NCBI RefSeq assembly: GCF_001647715.1
Contig: NZ_CP015600.1
Location: forward strand, 1,798,001-1,862,000
Direction: 5' to 3'
DNA: 64,000 nucleotides
Source: Pseudomonas antarctica
GTDB taxonomy: Bacteria > Pseudomonadota > Gammaproteobacteria > Pseudomonadales > Pseudomonadaceae
Shown one piece after another: positions 1 through 11,392 of the stretch (position 1 is its first letter; every line of letters starts with the position of its first letter). The notes beneath the pieces were generated by a model that saw nothing but the letters and a program-made list of their open reading frames with translations, did no database searches and was not told where the DNA came from. The position numbers were made by a program, and so were the translations under genes.

Positions 1-903
1 TTGATCGAGGCCAGCACGCCGCTGTGCCTGTTGCAGGACACCGGCCGTTTTGGCGTGCGGCACCTGGGCGTGACCCAGGGTGGCGCGCTGGATTGGGTGT
101 CGATGACCTGGGCCAATTGGCTGCTGGGTAATGCCCTGGATAGGCCAGTGGTGGAAATCACCTTGGGCGGGTTTACCGTGCAAGCCGAGGAGTATTGCTT
201 GCTGGCGTTGGCCGGTGCGGATCTGGGCGCGTATATCGGTGAGCGTGCGATCAGCCCCGGGCGCAGTTTTATCCTGCAAAAGGGTCAGCGTTTGCGCTTT
301 ACCCAGCCGTTCAACGGTGCGCGCGCTTATCTGGCGGCACCGGGCGGTTTTGATGCGCCGGCTGTGCTCGGCAGTTGCGCCACGGTGGTACGTGAAGAGT
401 TGGGCGGGGTGGACGGTTTCGGCAAGGCGTTGGCCGTAGGCGGGCGGTTGGCTTATTCCGGTGTGGGCGGGGCGATGAAAGTACTGAGTGCGCCTGATTT
501 GCCAGCCAAGGCGCCACTGGAGGTGATAGTCGGCGCACAGATCGGCCAGTTCAGCGGGCAGAGTTTGTTCGATGCGTTCAATACTGAATGGGCCCTCGAC
601 AGCCGTGCAGATCGCATGGGCATGCGTTTGCTGGGCACGCCGTTGCAGTATCAGGGGCCCTCGTTGATCTCTGAGGGCATTCCGCTGGGGGCCATCCAGG
701 TGCCGCCGGATGGGCAGCCGATTGTGTTGCTCAATGACCGGCAGACCATTGGTGGCTATCCGCGATTGGGCGCGTTGACGCCGTTGGCGCTGGCGCGGCT
801 GGCGCAGTGCTTGCCAGGGGAGAAGGTGCGCTTGGTGCCGGTGGTGCAGGAGACGGCGCATCGGCAGCATGTGGAGTTTTTGCAGCGCTTCACCGCGGGC
901 TAA
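1..903 (+). CDS. pxpC: 5-oxoprolinase subunit C / biotin-dependent carboxyltransferase family protein, 5' end probably cut
   Basis: The protein matches the KipA/PxpC family (carboxyltransferase domain 2), which with PxpA and PxpB opens 5-oxoproline to glutamate using ATP. Family landmarks visible are QDTGRFGVRHLGVTQGGALD near the N-terminus, the segment VEITLGGFTV, YLAAPGGFD at about residue 110, and the C-terminal QTIGGYPRLG. Length (300 codons) is close to the usual 305-310. The frame opens at base 1 with TTG and no ribosome site is visible, so I infer that the true start lies a few codons upstream of the window, with pxpA/pxpB there too. It is followed by a REPIN and convergent genes. Assignment to 5-oxoprolinase rather than another carboxyltransferase rests on family resemblance only. 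Confidence 0.8.
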   Translation: MIEASTPLCLLQDTGRFGVRHLGVTQGGALDWVSMTWANWLLGNALDRPVVEITLGGFTVQAEEYCLLALAGADLGAYIGERAISPGRSFILQKGQRLRFTQPFNGARAYLAAPGGFDAPAVLGSCATVVREELGGVDGFGKALAVGGRLAYSGVGGAMKVLSAPDLPAKAPLEVIVGAQIGQFSGQSLFDAFNTEWALDSRADRMGMRLLGTPLQYQGPSLISEGIPLGAIQVPPDGQPIVLLNDRQTIGGYPRLGALTPLALARLAQCLPGEKVRLVPVVQETAHRQHVEFLQRFTAG

Positions 904-921
904 AGATCACCGCAACCCAAC

Positions 922-1013
922 ATGTGGGAGCGGGCTTGCTCGCGAATGCAGGGTGTCAGTCAGTCCATCAATAACTGACCCACCGCTTTCGCGAGCAAGC
1001 CCGCTCCCACATT
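922..1013. repeat. REPIN (inverted REP pair)
   Basis: GTGGGAGCGGGCTTGCTCGCGAA at the left is mirrored by TTCGCGAGCAAGCCCGCTCCCAC at the right, about 45 bases apart. This is the usual head-to-head REPIN of fluorescent pseudomonads. It lies between two convergent genes, where it may help end transcription. Confidence 0.9.
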
Positions 1014-1024
1014 TGCCTCTGCGT

Positions 1025-2203
1025 TTACTTGGAGAGAAAGCGCATTCCTTCTTCCAAGCCGCGCAAGGTCAGCGGATACATCTGATCCTCCACCAACTCC
1101 CGCACAATCCCTGTCGACGCCGTATACCCCCACGTGTCCTTCGGGTACGGGTTTATCCAGATCAGCTTCTTGTACTTGGCCATGAAGCGCTGCATCCACA
1201 CATACCCGGGCTCTTCATTCCAGTGCTCGACGCTGCCGCCGGCCTGGGTGATTTCGTAGGGCGCCATCGACGCATCGCCGATAAAAATCACTTTGTAGTC
1301 AGCGCCGTACTTGTGCAGCAAATCCTGGGTGGAGGTGCGCTCCGATGTGCGGCGCTGGTTGTTCTTCCACACCGATTCGTACACGAAGTTGTGAAAGTAG
1401 AAGTACTCCAGGTGCTTGAACTCGGTCTTGCAGGCCGAGAACAGCTCTTCGCAGATCTTTACATGGGCGTCCATCGAGCCGCCGATGTCGAACAGCAGCA
1501 ACAGCTTGATGGTGTTACGCCGCTCCGGGCGCATCTGGATATTCAGCAACCCGGCGTCGCGGGCGGTGTGGTCGATAGTGCCGTCGATATCCAGCTCTTC
1601 GGCCGCACCCTGGCGCGCGAATTTGCGCAGGCGGCGCAGAGCGATCTTGATGTTGCGCGTGCCCAGTTCCACTTGGTCGTCGAGGTTCTTGTACTCGCGC
1701 TGGTCCCAGACTTTCACCGCTTTGCCCTGGCGCTTGCCGGCGTCGCCGACGCGAATGCCTTCCGGGTTGTAGCCGCCGGAGCCGAACGGGCTGGTGCCAC
1801 CGGTGCCGATCCACTTGTTGCCGCCGGCATGGCGCTCTTTCTGTTCTTCCAGGCGTTTCTTGAATTCTTCGATCAGCTTGTCCAGGCCGCCGAGGGACTG
1901 GATCTGCGCGCGCTCTTCATCGGTCAGCGAGCGTTCGAACTCCTTGCGCAGCCAGTCCTCGGGGATCAGCGCTTGCAGGTGGTCGTCGAGCTTTTCGAGG
2001 CCGTTGAAATAGGCGCCGAACGCCCGGTCGAACTTGTCGAAATGCCGTTCGTCCTTCACCAGGATTGCCCGGGCCAAGTAGTAAAACTCGTCCATGTCGG
2101 CGAAGACCACGCGCTGTTTCAGCGCATTGATCAAGTCGAGCAGCTCGCGCACCGACACCGGCACCTTGGCTGCACGCATCTCATTGAACAGGTTGAGCAA
2201 CAT
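1025..2203 (-). CDS. CoxE-like VWA domain protein
   Basis: A 392-residue protein with an N-terminal region typical of the CoxE/VWA proteins that partner MoxR ATPases, and a C-terminal von Willebrand A domain. The MIDAS metal site reads LLFDIGGSMDAH, so the first Ser of the usual DxSxS is Gly. A Gly/Lys-rich linker around residues 165-185 (GTGGTSPFGSGG) joins the parts. The start codon overlaps the stop of the upstream MoxR gene by one base (TAATG), so the two are translationally coupled. MoxR-VWA pairs act as chaperones for metal-cofactor insertion or complex assembly; the client here cannot be told from the sequence. Confidence 0.88.
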   Translation of the reverse strand: MLLNLFNEMRAAKVPVSVRELLDLINALKQRVVFADMDEFYYLARAILVKDERHFDKFDRAFGAYFNGLEKLDDHLQALIPEDWLRKEFERSLTDEERAQIQSLGGLDKLIEEFKKRLEEQKERHAGGNKWIGTGGTSPFGSGGYNPEGIRVGDAGKRQGKAVKVWDQREYKNLDDQVELGTRNIKIALRRLRKFARQGAAEELDIDGTIDHTARDAGLLNIQMRPERRNTIKLLLLFDIGGSMDAHVKICEELFSACKTEFKHLEYFYFHNFVYESVWKNNQRRTSERTSTQDLLHKYGADYKVIFIGDASMAPYEITQAGGSVEHWNEEPGYVWMQRFMAKYKKLIWINPYPKDTWGYTASTGIVRELVEDQMYPLTLRGLEEGMRFLSK

Positions 2204-3048
2204 TATCGATTACCGCGACGGCTCATGAACGCCAGACGCTCCAGCAATTGCACGTCTTGCTCGTTCTTCACCAAAGCCCCGGCCAGCGGCGGGATGGCTT
2301 TGGTGGGGTCGCGTTCGCGCAGCACGGCTTCACCGATATTGTCGGCCATCAGCAGTTTGAGCCAGTCGACCAGTTCGGAGGTGGACGGCTTTTTCTTCAG
2401 GCCTGGCACTTTGCGCACGTCGAAAAACACGTCCAGCGCTTCGCTGACCAGGTCTTTCTTGATGTCGGGGTAGTGCACATCGACGATCTTTTGCAGGGTC
2501 GTGCGGTCGGGGAAGGCGATGTAATGGAAGAAGCAGCGGCGCAGGAACGCGTCCGGCAGCTCTTTTTCGTTGTTGGAGGTAATGATGATGATCGGGCGTT
2601 TCTTGGCCTTGATGGTCTCGTCGATTTCGTAGACGTAGAACTCCATCTTGTCGAGTTCTTGCAACAGGTCGTTAGGGAACTCGATGTCAGCCTTGTCGAT
2701 TTCATCGATCAGCAGAATCACCCGCTCCTCGGACTCGAAGGCCTCCCAGAGCTTGCCCTTCTTCAGGTAGTTGCGCACGTCGTGCACTTTGTCCACGCCC
2801 AGCTGCGAGTCGCGCAGACGGCTTACCGCGTCATACTCGTAGAGGCCCTGATGCGCCTTGGTGGTGGACTTGATGTGCCAGGTAATCAGCTTGGCGCCGA
2901 AGGATTCGGCCAGTTGTTCGGCGAGCATGGTCTTGCCGGTGCCGGGCTCGCCCTTGACCAGCAATGGCCGTTCCAGGGTGATGGCGGCGTTCACGGCCAA
3001 TTTCAGGTCATCGGTAGCAACGTAGGCCTGGGTGCCTTCGAACTTCAT
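2203..3048 (-). CDS. MoxR-family AAA+ ATPase
   Basis: A 281-residue AAA+ ATPase. Walker A is GEPGTGKTMLAE near residues 37-48 and Walker B is VILLIDEIDKAD at about residues 110-121, followed by sensor-1 IIIITSNNEKELPD and the arginine-finger region FLRRCFF. Size and motif order fit the MoxR branch. It is the first gene of a two-gene unit with the VWA protein directly downstream (one-base overlap). The pair probably acts as a cytosolic ATP-driven remodelling machine on an unknown partner. An AGGAATGACCG stretch precedes the ATG. Confidence 0.9.
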   Translation of the reverse strand: MKFEGTQAYVATDDLKLAVNAAITLERPLLVKGEPGTGKTMLAEQLAESFGAKLITWHIKSTTKAHQGLYEYDAVSRLRDSQLGVDKVHDVRNYLKKGKLWEAFESEERVILLIDEIDKADIEFPNDLLQELDKMEFYVYEIDETIKAKKRPIIIITSNNEKELPDAFLRRCFFHYIAFPDRTTLQKIVDVHYPDIKKDLVSEALDVFFDVRKVPGLKKKPSTSELVDWLKLLMADNIGEAVLRERDPTKAIPPLAGALVKNEQDVQLLERLAFMSRRGNR

Positions 3049-3154
3049 CGGTCATTCCTCGCATTCATCAATGCCCGGACTATACCGCGCAGCCCCGGCG
3101 ACTGTGAACGCAGACGGGTTATTCAGTCTCTGAATGGCTGGTCACGCGTGACCG

Positions 3155-3376
3155 CTAGCGGTTTTTTTCCAACGCATACGCCCGCGCATCGGCTTTATCC
3201 CTGAGCTTGCTGCCGCCCCACAGGGCGAGTGCTGCTAAAACCAGTGTGCCCAGGCTTATGAGGATCATCTGGCCGGCCATCGGCCCGCCGTCCATGGCGA
3301 ATATCGCTATTCGCACACAGCCCGAAAAGGCCCAAAGATAACCAAGAATTGTCAGTATCCAGCCGCAGATGCGCAT
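3155..3376 (-). CDS. Small two-helix membrane protein, function unknown
   Basis: A 73-residue protein with two hydrophobic segments, about residues 5-27 (WILTILGYLWAFSGCVRIAI) and 36-56 (MILISLGTLVLAALALWGG), then a charged tail ending in KNR. A clear ribosome site (AAGGACACTAAA) precedes the ATG. I do not recognise a family. It lies alone between the MoxR pair and a DUF748 gene, all on the same strand but with gaps large enough for separate promoters. Confidence 0.65.
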   Translation of the reverse strand: MRICGWILTILGYLWAFSGCVRIAIFAMDGGPMAGQMILISLGTLVLAALALWGGSKLRDKADARAYALEKNR

Positions 3377-3466
3377 TTTAGTGTCCTTACTAGTCGTTGG
3401 AATTTACTCGGCGGTACGATAAACGAGGGCTCGGTGTTTCACCATAGTTGCCCTCGGGCGTGTGAT

Positions 3467-4540
3467 TCAGTCAGCACTCGGCTTGGGCTGTTCATAGCGC
3501 GCAGTGAACGCCTGGATGAAACCGTTGCGCAAAATCGCCAAAAACGCCGAGAACGCGCTGAGATTTTGCTGGTGAACACTGCCACTGAGTTCTACGCGGG
3601 TGGCAAACTGGTTTTTGTTCTGGTTCTTCAGCACAGTCTCGCTGGTGCCAACCACGGCTTCCCAGATCGAGCGAAAGATATTTTTGTCCTTGTTCTCTAC
3701 ATCCTGTTTCCAGTCGAACACTTCCACATTGCGCAGCAACGGCTTGATGTAACCTTTCAATTGGCCTTTTTCAGCCTGGGCTTCGACCACCAGATCGCCG
3801 GTACCGGCCTTGAAGTCGAATTTTCCGTAGGCCGACGCGAAGTCATTCAGGCGCTTGAGCTGGATGTCTTTGGCGCGAAAGCGGAATTCAAAGTCTTCGA
3901 AATTGCTCAGCGGGTCGAAGGCGGCAGTGGCTTCCAGCGGTGCCTGCCCGAGCAACTGCGCCTTGCCTTCGAAGCTGGCGTCACGCTTGCCCTTCACATC
4001 GACGACGTTGGTCAGGTTGTAAAAGCTCGCGTTGACCGCGGTGGCATAGATATTCACCGCAGGCTTGGAATTGAAGTTGTGGAAGGCGACCCTGCCGTCC
4101 TGAATGCGCACTTCGTTGAGGGTGATCGGCAACAGTTTGCTCAGTTGTTCGCGCCAGTCGGTGCCCTTACCGGTCTGGGACGCCTGTTGGCTGCCACCGT
4201 CGACGAAATTCACCTCCGGCTGGAAGAACTGCATCTCGGCGACCACCGCATGGTCGTACCACAGCGAATGCCAGCTTACCGCCACGTCGATCAATGGTGC
4301 CTTGACGAACGGCACAGGCACCTTGCCGTCGACCTTGACGATCTGCAGGCCGTTGATTTTGTAGGCGCCGCGCCACAGGGCCACGTCCACGTCCGTGACC
4401 TGGCCGCGGTAATCGCCCATGTCGGCAAGCTTGTCGTTCAGGTAGTTGCGCACCAGGTAGGGCAGGGCGAGGTCCAGAGCGATCAGTACTACCACCAGTA
4501 CGGCGACGATCCATAGCAGCCCACTGTAGCGACGTTTCAT
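3467..4540 (-). CDS. DUF748 / AsmA-like envelope protein
   Basis: A 357-residue protein with one N-terminal membrane anchor (GLLWIVAVLVVVLIALDLAL) followed by a long periplasmic domain rich in beta-forming segments of the DUF748 type, related to the AsmA/YhdP-like envelope proteins. The start was set at 4540, where GGAGAACCTGAAC precedes ATG AAA CGT; an in-frame upstream extension to 4615 lacks such a site. It is divergent from cysM. Family role is thought to lie in envelope lipid handling; the specific function here is unknown. Confidence 0.78.
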   Translation of the reverse strand: MKRRYSGLLWIVAVLVVVLIALDLALPYLVRNYLNDKLADMGDYRGQVTDVDVALWRGAYKINGLQIVKVDGKVPVPFVKAPLIDVAVSWHSLWYDHAVVAEMQFFQPEVNFVDGGSQQASQTGKGTDWREQLSKLLPITLNEVRIQDGRVAFHNFNSKPAVNIYATAVNASFYNLTNVVDVKGKRDASFEGKAQLLGQAPLEATAAFDPLSNFEDFEFRFRAKDIQLKRLNDFASAYGKFDFKAGTGDLVVEAQAEKGQLKGYIKPLLRNVEVFDWKQDVENKDKNIFRSIWEAVVGTSETVLKNQNKNQFATRVELSGSVHQQNLSAFSAFLAILRNGFIQAFTARYEQPKPSAD

Positions 4541-4664
4541 GTTCAGGTTCTCCAACGGTATAGGCGATGGACCGCATGTATTGGCGCAACGTTCCTCTGA
4601 CTGGACGCCTCCCAACCTGAGGCATACCCTTGGAGCCTTATTGAAATTGCCCTAAGGACCCGTT

Positions 4665-5639
4665 ATGAGCCGCATCTTTGCAGACAACGCGCACTCCATC
4701 GGTAATACGCCCCTGGTTCAGATCAATCGCATCGCACCGCGTGGCGTGACCATCCTGGCCAAGATCGAAGGGCGTAACCCGGGTTATTCGGTGAAGTGCC
4801 GCATTGGCGCAAACATGATCTGGGACGCCGAAAGCACCGGCAAACTCAAGCCCGGCATGACGATTGTAGAACCGACCTCCGGCAACACCGGCATTGGCCT
4901 GGCGTTTGTCGCCGCCGCCCGTGGCTACAAGCTGCTGCTGACCATGCCGTCGTCGATGAGCATCGAGCGACGCAAAGTGCTCAAGGCCCTGGGCGCCGAA
5001 CTGGTGTTGACCGAACCGGCCAAGGGCATGAAGGGCGCTATCGAAAAAGCTGCCGAAATCCTCGCCAGCGACCCGGCGACCTACTTTATGCCGGCCCAGT
5101 TCGAAAACCCGGCCAACCCGGCGATCCACGAGAAAACCACCGGCCCGGAAATCTGGAACGACACCGATGGCGCCGTGGACGTACTGGTCGCGGGCGTGGG
5201 CACCGGCGGCACCATTACCGGTGTGTCGCGCTATATCAAGAACATTGCCGGCAAGCCGATTCTGTCGGTGGCTGTTGAACCGTTCGCCTCGCCCGTGATT
5301 ACCCAGGCGCTGGCCGGTGAAGAGATCAAACCCAGCCCGCATAAAATCCAGGGCATCGGCGCCGGTTTCGTGCCGAAAAACCTCGACCTGTCGATGGTTG
5401 ACCGCGTGGAGCTGGTGACCGATGACGAATCCAAGGTCATGGCTCGGCGACTGATGCAGGAAGAAGGCATTCTGTGCGGAATCTCCTGCGGCGCCGCCAT
5501 GGCGGTGGCGGTACGGCTGGCCGAGAAACCGGAAATGCAGGGCAAGACCATCGTGGTGATCCTGCCGGACTCGGGTGAGCGCTACCTGTCGAGCATGTTG
5601 TTCAGCGATTTGTTTACCGAGCAAGAAAACCAGGCCTGA
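4665..5639 (+). CDS. cysM: Cysteine synthase B (O-acetylserine sulfhydrylase)
   Basis: A 324-residue fold-type II PLP enzyme making cysteine from O-acetylserine and sulfide or thiosulfate. The PLP lysine is K44 in [13 protein letters not shown], the substrate loop TSGNTG spans residues 71-76, and the phosphate-binding GTGGT lies near residue 178. The NPGYSVK form favours CysK/CysM and the overall sequence fits Pseudomonas CysM. TAAGGACCCGTT precedes the ATG. In PAO1 the gene is followed by rumA and relA as I recall; here an lpxO-like gene follows, so local order differs. Confidence 0.93.
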   Translation: MSRIFADNAHSIGNTPLVQINRIAPRGVTILAKIEGRNPGYSVKCRIGANMIWDAESTGKLKPGMTIVEPTSGNTGIGLAFVAAARGYKLLLTMPSSMSIERRKVLKALGAELVLTEPAKGMKGAIEKAAEILASDPATYFMPAQFENPANPAIHEKTTGPEIWNDTDGAVDVLVAGVGTGGTITGVSRYIKNIAGKPILSVAVEPFASPVITQALAGEEIKPSPHKIQGIGAGFVPKNLDLSMVDRVELVTDDESKVMARRLMQEEGILCGISCGAAMAVAVRLAEKPEMQGKTIVVILPDSGERYLSSMLFSDLFTEQENQA

Positions 5640-5669
5640 TCGCTTATCGGTGGCGGGCGGGGCCGACGT

Positions 5670-5697
5670 CTTCGCGGGCAAGCCCGCTCCCACATTT
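5670..5697 (-). repeat. Single REP element
   Basis: CTTCGCGGGCAAGCCCGCTCCCAC is one REP half without an intact partner. A decayed copy (GGGCAAGCCCGCTCAC) lies at about 5745-5760 in the same direction. The rest of the 279-base gap 5640-5918 shows no gene; the last part holds the leader of the next gene. Confidence 0.8.
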
Positions 5698-5918
5698 GAT
5701 CTTCGCTGCTTTGAGCATCGTGTTCGCTTAACTGAACTGCATTAGGGCAAGCCCGCTCACCATAAGGGTTCGACTTGCCACAGGGTTTTGATTTATGTCA
5801 GCCGGTCGGCCCAGGCCTTCTGCATAATGGCCCAACTGTTTATCATGGCCGGCTGCTACGTCTGGTTTCCCGTTGACGGGAGGTCGCTGGCCAGGCGCTT
5901 ATTTCCAGGAGTTGCTGC

Positions 5919-6857
5919 ATGACCTTTTCTTTGGCCGCCAAACTGTCGGTGCTGCTGTTGTTTATCGGCAGCACGCTGTATGTGCACTTGCGCGGCAAGG
6001 CCCGTTTGCCGATGTTGCGCCAGTTCGTCAACCATTCGGCGCTGTTCGCCCCGTACAACGCCTTGATGTATATATTCTCGGCCGTGCCGTCCAAACCGTA
6101 CCTGGACCGCAGCAAGTTCCCGGAGCTGGATGTGCTCAAGGACAACTGGGAAGTGATTCGCGAAGAGGCGATGCACCTGTTCGACGAGGGGTACATCCGC
6201 GCCGCCGAAAAGAACAACGACGCCGGTTTCGGTTCGTTCTTCAAAAAGGGCTGGAAGCGCTTCTACCTCAAGTGGTACGACAAACCGCTGCCATCGGCCG
6301 AGGCCCTGTGCCCGAAAACCGTGGCGCTGGTCAGCAGCATCCCCAACGTCAAGGGCGCAATGTTCGCGCTGTTGCCGGGGGGTAGCCACCTCAACCCGCA
6401 CCGCGACCCGTTTGCCGGTTCGCTGCGTTATCACCTGGGTTTGTCCACGCCGAACTCCGACGACTGCCGCATCTTCGTGGATGGCCAGGTTTACGCCTGG
6501 CGCGACGGTGAGGACGTGATGTTCGACGAAACGTACGTGCACTGGGTGAAGAACGAGACTGAAAAGACCCGCGTGATTCTGTTCTGCGACATCGAACGCC
6601 CGCTGAGCAACCGGCTGATGACGCGCATCAACCGCTGGGTCAGCAAGCAGTTGGGCCGCGCCACGGCGCCGCAAAACCTTGATGATGAGCGTGTGGGCGG
6701 GATCAACCAGGCGTATGCCTGGAGCAAGACCTTCAGCGACAAGTTCAGCGGTGTGGTCAAGCAGTGGAAGCGCAAGCATCCGAAGGCCTACCGCATTGCG
6801 CGGCCGGTGCTGGCTGTAATCGTGCTGGTGCTGTTGTGGAAGTGGTTGTTCAGCTAA
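5919..6857 (+). CDS. lpxO: LpxO-like lipid A hydroxylase (aspartyl/asparaginyl beta-hydroxylase fold)
   Basis: A 312-residue Fe(II)/2-oxoglutarate dioxygenase-like protein. The iron ligands are visible as HLNPHRDPF (His and Asp near residues 160-164) and the distal His in YVHWVKNE at about residue 207, followed by TRVI for the oxoglutarate Arg. Hydrophobic segments at both ends (residues 6-23 and about 290-312) fit an inner-membrane enzyme. LpxO 2-hydroxylates a secondary acyl chain of lipid A. CAGGAG seven bases before the ATG supports the start. Pseudomonads can carry two LpxO paralogues, so which one this is remains open. Confidence 0.82.
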   Translation: MTFSLAAKLSVLLLFIGSTLYVHLRGKARLPMLRQFVNHSALFAPYNALMYIFSAVPSKPYLDRSKFPELDVLKDNWEVIREEAMHLFDEGYIRAAEKNNDAGFGSFFKKGWKRFYLKWYDKPLPSAEALCPKTVALVSSIPNVKGAMFALLPGGSHLNPHRDPFAGSLRYHLGLSTPNSDDCRIFVDGQVYAWRDGEDVMFDETYVHWVKNETEKTRVILFCDIERPLSNRLMTRINRWVSKQLGRATAPQNLDDERVGGINQAYAWSKTFSDKFSGVVKQWKRKHPKAYRIARPVLAVIVLVLLWKWLFS

Positions 6858-6875
6858 TTTGAAACGCGGTTAAAA

Positions 6876-6967
6876 ATGTGGGAGCGGGCTTGCTCGCGAA
6901 AGCGGTGGGTCAGTCAAGAATGTATCGACTGACACTCCGCATTCGCGAGCAAGCCCGCTCCCACTTT
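6876..6967. repeat. REPIN (inverted REP pair)
   Basis: ATGTGGGAGCGGGCTTGC at the left and GCAAGCCCGCTCCCACTT at the right form a head-to-head pair between the convergent lpxO-like gene and acnA. The arm sequence matches the pair at 922-1013. Confidence 0.9.
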
Positions 6968-6984
6968 TGGTTTTGCAGTGTTGC

Positions 6985-9726
<2,742 letters not shown>

Positions 9727-9922
9727 TACATGACTCCTTATGGTCCGCACGGCTACGGACCTGACGGGACGAACAGAGCTTTCAACTTAGCCCTGTTTTC
9801 ATTAGCAGGCTAATAACTGGACTCTATCGTTAAGTCCAAGGTTCCGAACTCGGCTATCATGCGCGCGTTTTCATGACAGGTATTGCGATAGAGCAATGCC
9901 GGTTGAGTCACCAGGAGAGTTG

Positions 9923-10999
9923 ATGAACACCCTTTTTATGCACTGCCGCCCGGGTTTTGAAGGCGAAGTCTGTTCCGAGATCGCGGAACACGCCGCGCGC
10001 CTGAACGTTTCCGGCTATGCCAAGACCAAGACCGGCAGCGCCTGCGCCGAATTTGTCTGCACCGAAGAAGACGGCGCCCAGCGCCTGATGCACGGCCAGC
10101 GCTTTGCCGAGCTGATCTTCCCGAGGCAGTGGGCGCGCGGGGTGTTCATCGACCTGCCGGAAACCGACCGCATCAGCGTGATCCTCGCCCACCTGCAAGG
10201 CTTCCCGGTGTGTGGCAGCCTGTGGCTGGAGATGGTCGACACCAACGACGGCAAGGAGCTCTCGAACTTCTGCAAGAAGTTTGAAGTGCACTTGCGCAAA
10301 GCCTTGTTGAACGCCGGCAAGCTGGTGGATGACCCGAGCAAGCCGCGCCTGCTGCTGACCTTCAAAAGCGGCCGTGAAGTGTTCATGGGCCTGGCCGAGT
10401 CGAACAACTCGGCGATGTGGCCCATGGGCATCCCGCGCCTGAAATTCCCGCGTGACGCGCCCAGCCGTTCGACCCTGAAACTGGAAGAGGCCTGGCACCA
10501 CTTCATCCCCCGCGACCAGTGGGATGAGCGCCTGCACGGCGACATGACCGGTGTTGACCTCGGCGCAGCCCCCGGCGGCTGGACCTGGCAACTGGTCAAC
10601 CGCGGCATGCTGGTGACCGCCATCGACAACGGCCCGATGGCCGAAAGCCTGATGGACACCGGCCTGGTGCAGCATTTGATGGCTGACGGCTTTACCTTCG
10701 TGCCCAAGCAGCCGGTAGACTGGATGGTCTGCGACATCGTCGAGAAACCGGCGCGTAACGCGGCCCTGCTGGAAACCTGGATCGGCGAGGGCTATTGCCG
10801 CGAGGCGGTGGTGAACCTGAAGTTGCCGATGAAGCAGCGTTACGCCGAAGTGAAACGCTTGCTGGAGCGCATTGAAGACGGTTTCAAGGCGCGTGGTATT
10901 CGCGTGGAAATCGGCTGCAAGCAGCTGTACCACGACCGTGAAGAAGTCACCTGTCACCTGCGTCGGCTGGTGGATGTGAAGAAGACCAAGTCGCGCTGA
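9923..10999 (+). CDS. rlmM: 23S rRNA 2'-O-ribose methyltransferase (C2498)
   Basis: A 358-residue SAM-dependent methyltransferase of the RlmM/RrmJ type. An N-terminal THUMP-like half (MNTLFMHCRPGFEGEV) is followed by the SAM-binding motif GVDLGAAPGGWTWQL near residues 210-224 and the catalytic KDKE-type residues, including VVNLKLPMKQRY. The start at 9923 is preceded by AGGAGAGTTG; a nine-codon longer frame exists but lacks a ribosome site. It methylates C2498 in the peptidyl transferase centre. It is followed by tusA in the same direction, as in other pseudomonads. Confidence 0.93.
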   Translation: MNTLFMHCRPGFEGEVCSEIAEHAARLNVSGYAKTKTGSACAEFVCTEEDGAQRLMHGQRFAELIFPRQWARGVFIDLPETDRISVILAHLQGFPVCGSLWLEMVDTNDGKELSNFCKKFEVHLRKALLNAGKLVDDPSKPRLLLTFKSGREVFMGLAESNNSAMWPMGIPRLKFPRDAPSRSTLKLEEAWHHFIPRDQWDERLHGDMTGVDLGAAPGGWTWQLVNRGMLVTAIDNGPMAESLMDTGLVQHLMADGFTFVPKQPVDWMVCDIVEKPARNAALLETWIGEGYCREAVVNLKLPMKQRYAEVKRLLERIEDGFKARGIRVEIGCKQLYHDREEVTCHLRRLVDVKKTKSR

Positions 11000-11021
11000 C
11001 GTTGAGCCGCACGCCGCTCAA

Positions 11022-11111
11022 AATGTGGGAGCTGGCTTGCCTGCGATGGCGGTATAACAGTCGAAATTTATAGTGAATGTGCCCCTTATCGCGGGCAAGC
11101 CCGCTCCCACA
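11022..11111. repeat. Mosaic REPIN
   Basis: The left arm GTGGGAGCTGGCTTGCCTGC belongs to the 'AGCTGG' subtype while the right arm GCGGGCAAGCCCGCTCCCAC belongs to the 'AGCGGG' subtype. The two arms therefore do not fully pair. Confidence 0.85.
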
Positions 11112-11140
11112 GGAGAGTGGGTCTGTTTCAGGAGTGATGT

Positions 11141-11392
11141 ATGAATCAGCCTCTCGATTTGCCCGTAGACGCCGTGCTCGATGCGACGGGCCTCAACTGC
11201 CCGGAACCGGTGATGATGCTGCACCAGCACATCCGCGACTTGCCGGCTGGCGGCCTGCTCAAGGTGATCGCGACCGACCCGTCGACCCGCCGCGATATTC
11301 CCAAGTTCTGTGTGTTCCTGGACCACGAGCTGGTGGATCAGCAGGAACACGCCGGTACGTACCTGTACTGGATTCGCAAGAAGTCCGCTTAA
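11141..11392 (+). CDS. tusA: Sulfurtransferase TusA
   Basis: An 83-residue TusA-family protein with the signature [15 protein letters not shown]20 in the CPxP motif carries the persulfide. TusA relays sulfur from IscS towards 2-thiouridine in tRNA and other sinks. CAGGAGTGATGT precedes the ATG. It sits downstream of rlmM in the same direction, with a mosaic REPIN in between, and its 3' end overlaps that of the convergent MATE gene by four bases. Confidence 0.95.
   Translation: MNQPLDLPVDAVLDATGLNCPEPVMMLHQHIRDLPAGGLLKVIATDPSTRRDIPKFCVFLDHELVDQQEHAGTYLYWIRKKSA

Noticed and set aside
4545..4615. Longer start for the DUF748 protein
   Set aside because: The extra residues are Cys/Pro-rich and not membrane-anchor-like, whereas GGAGAACC precedes the inner ATG at 4540.
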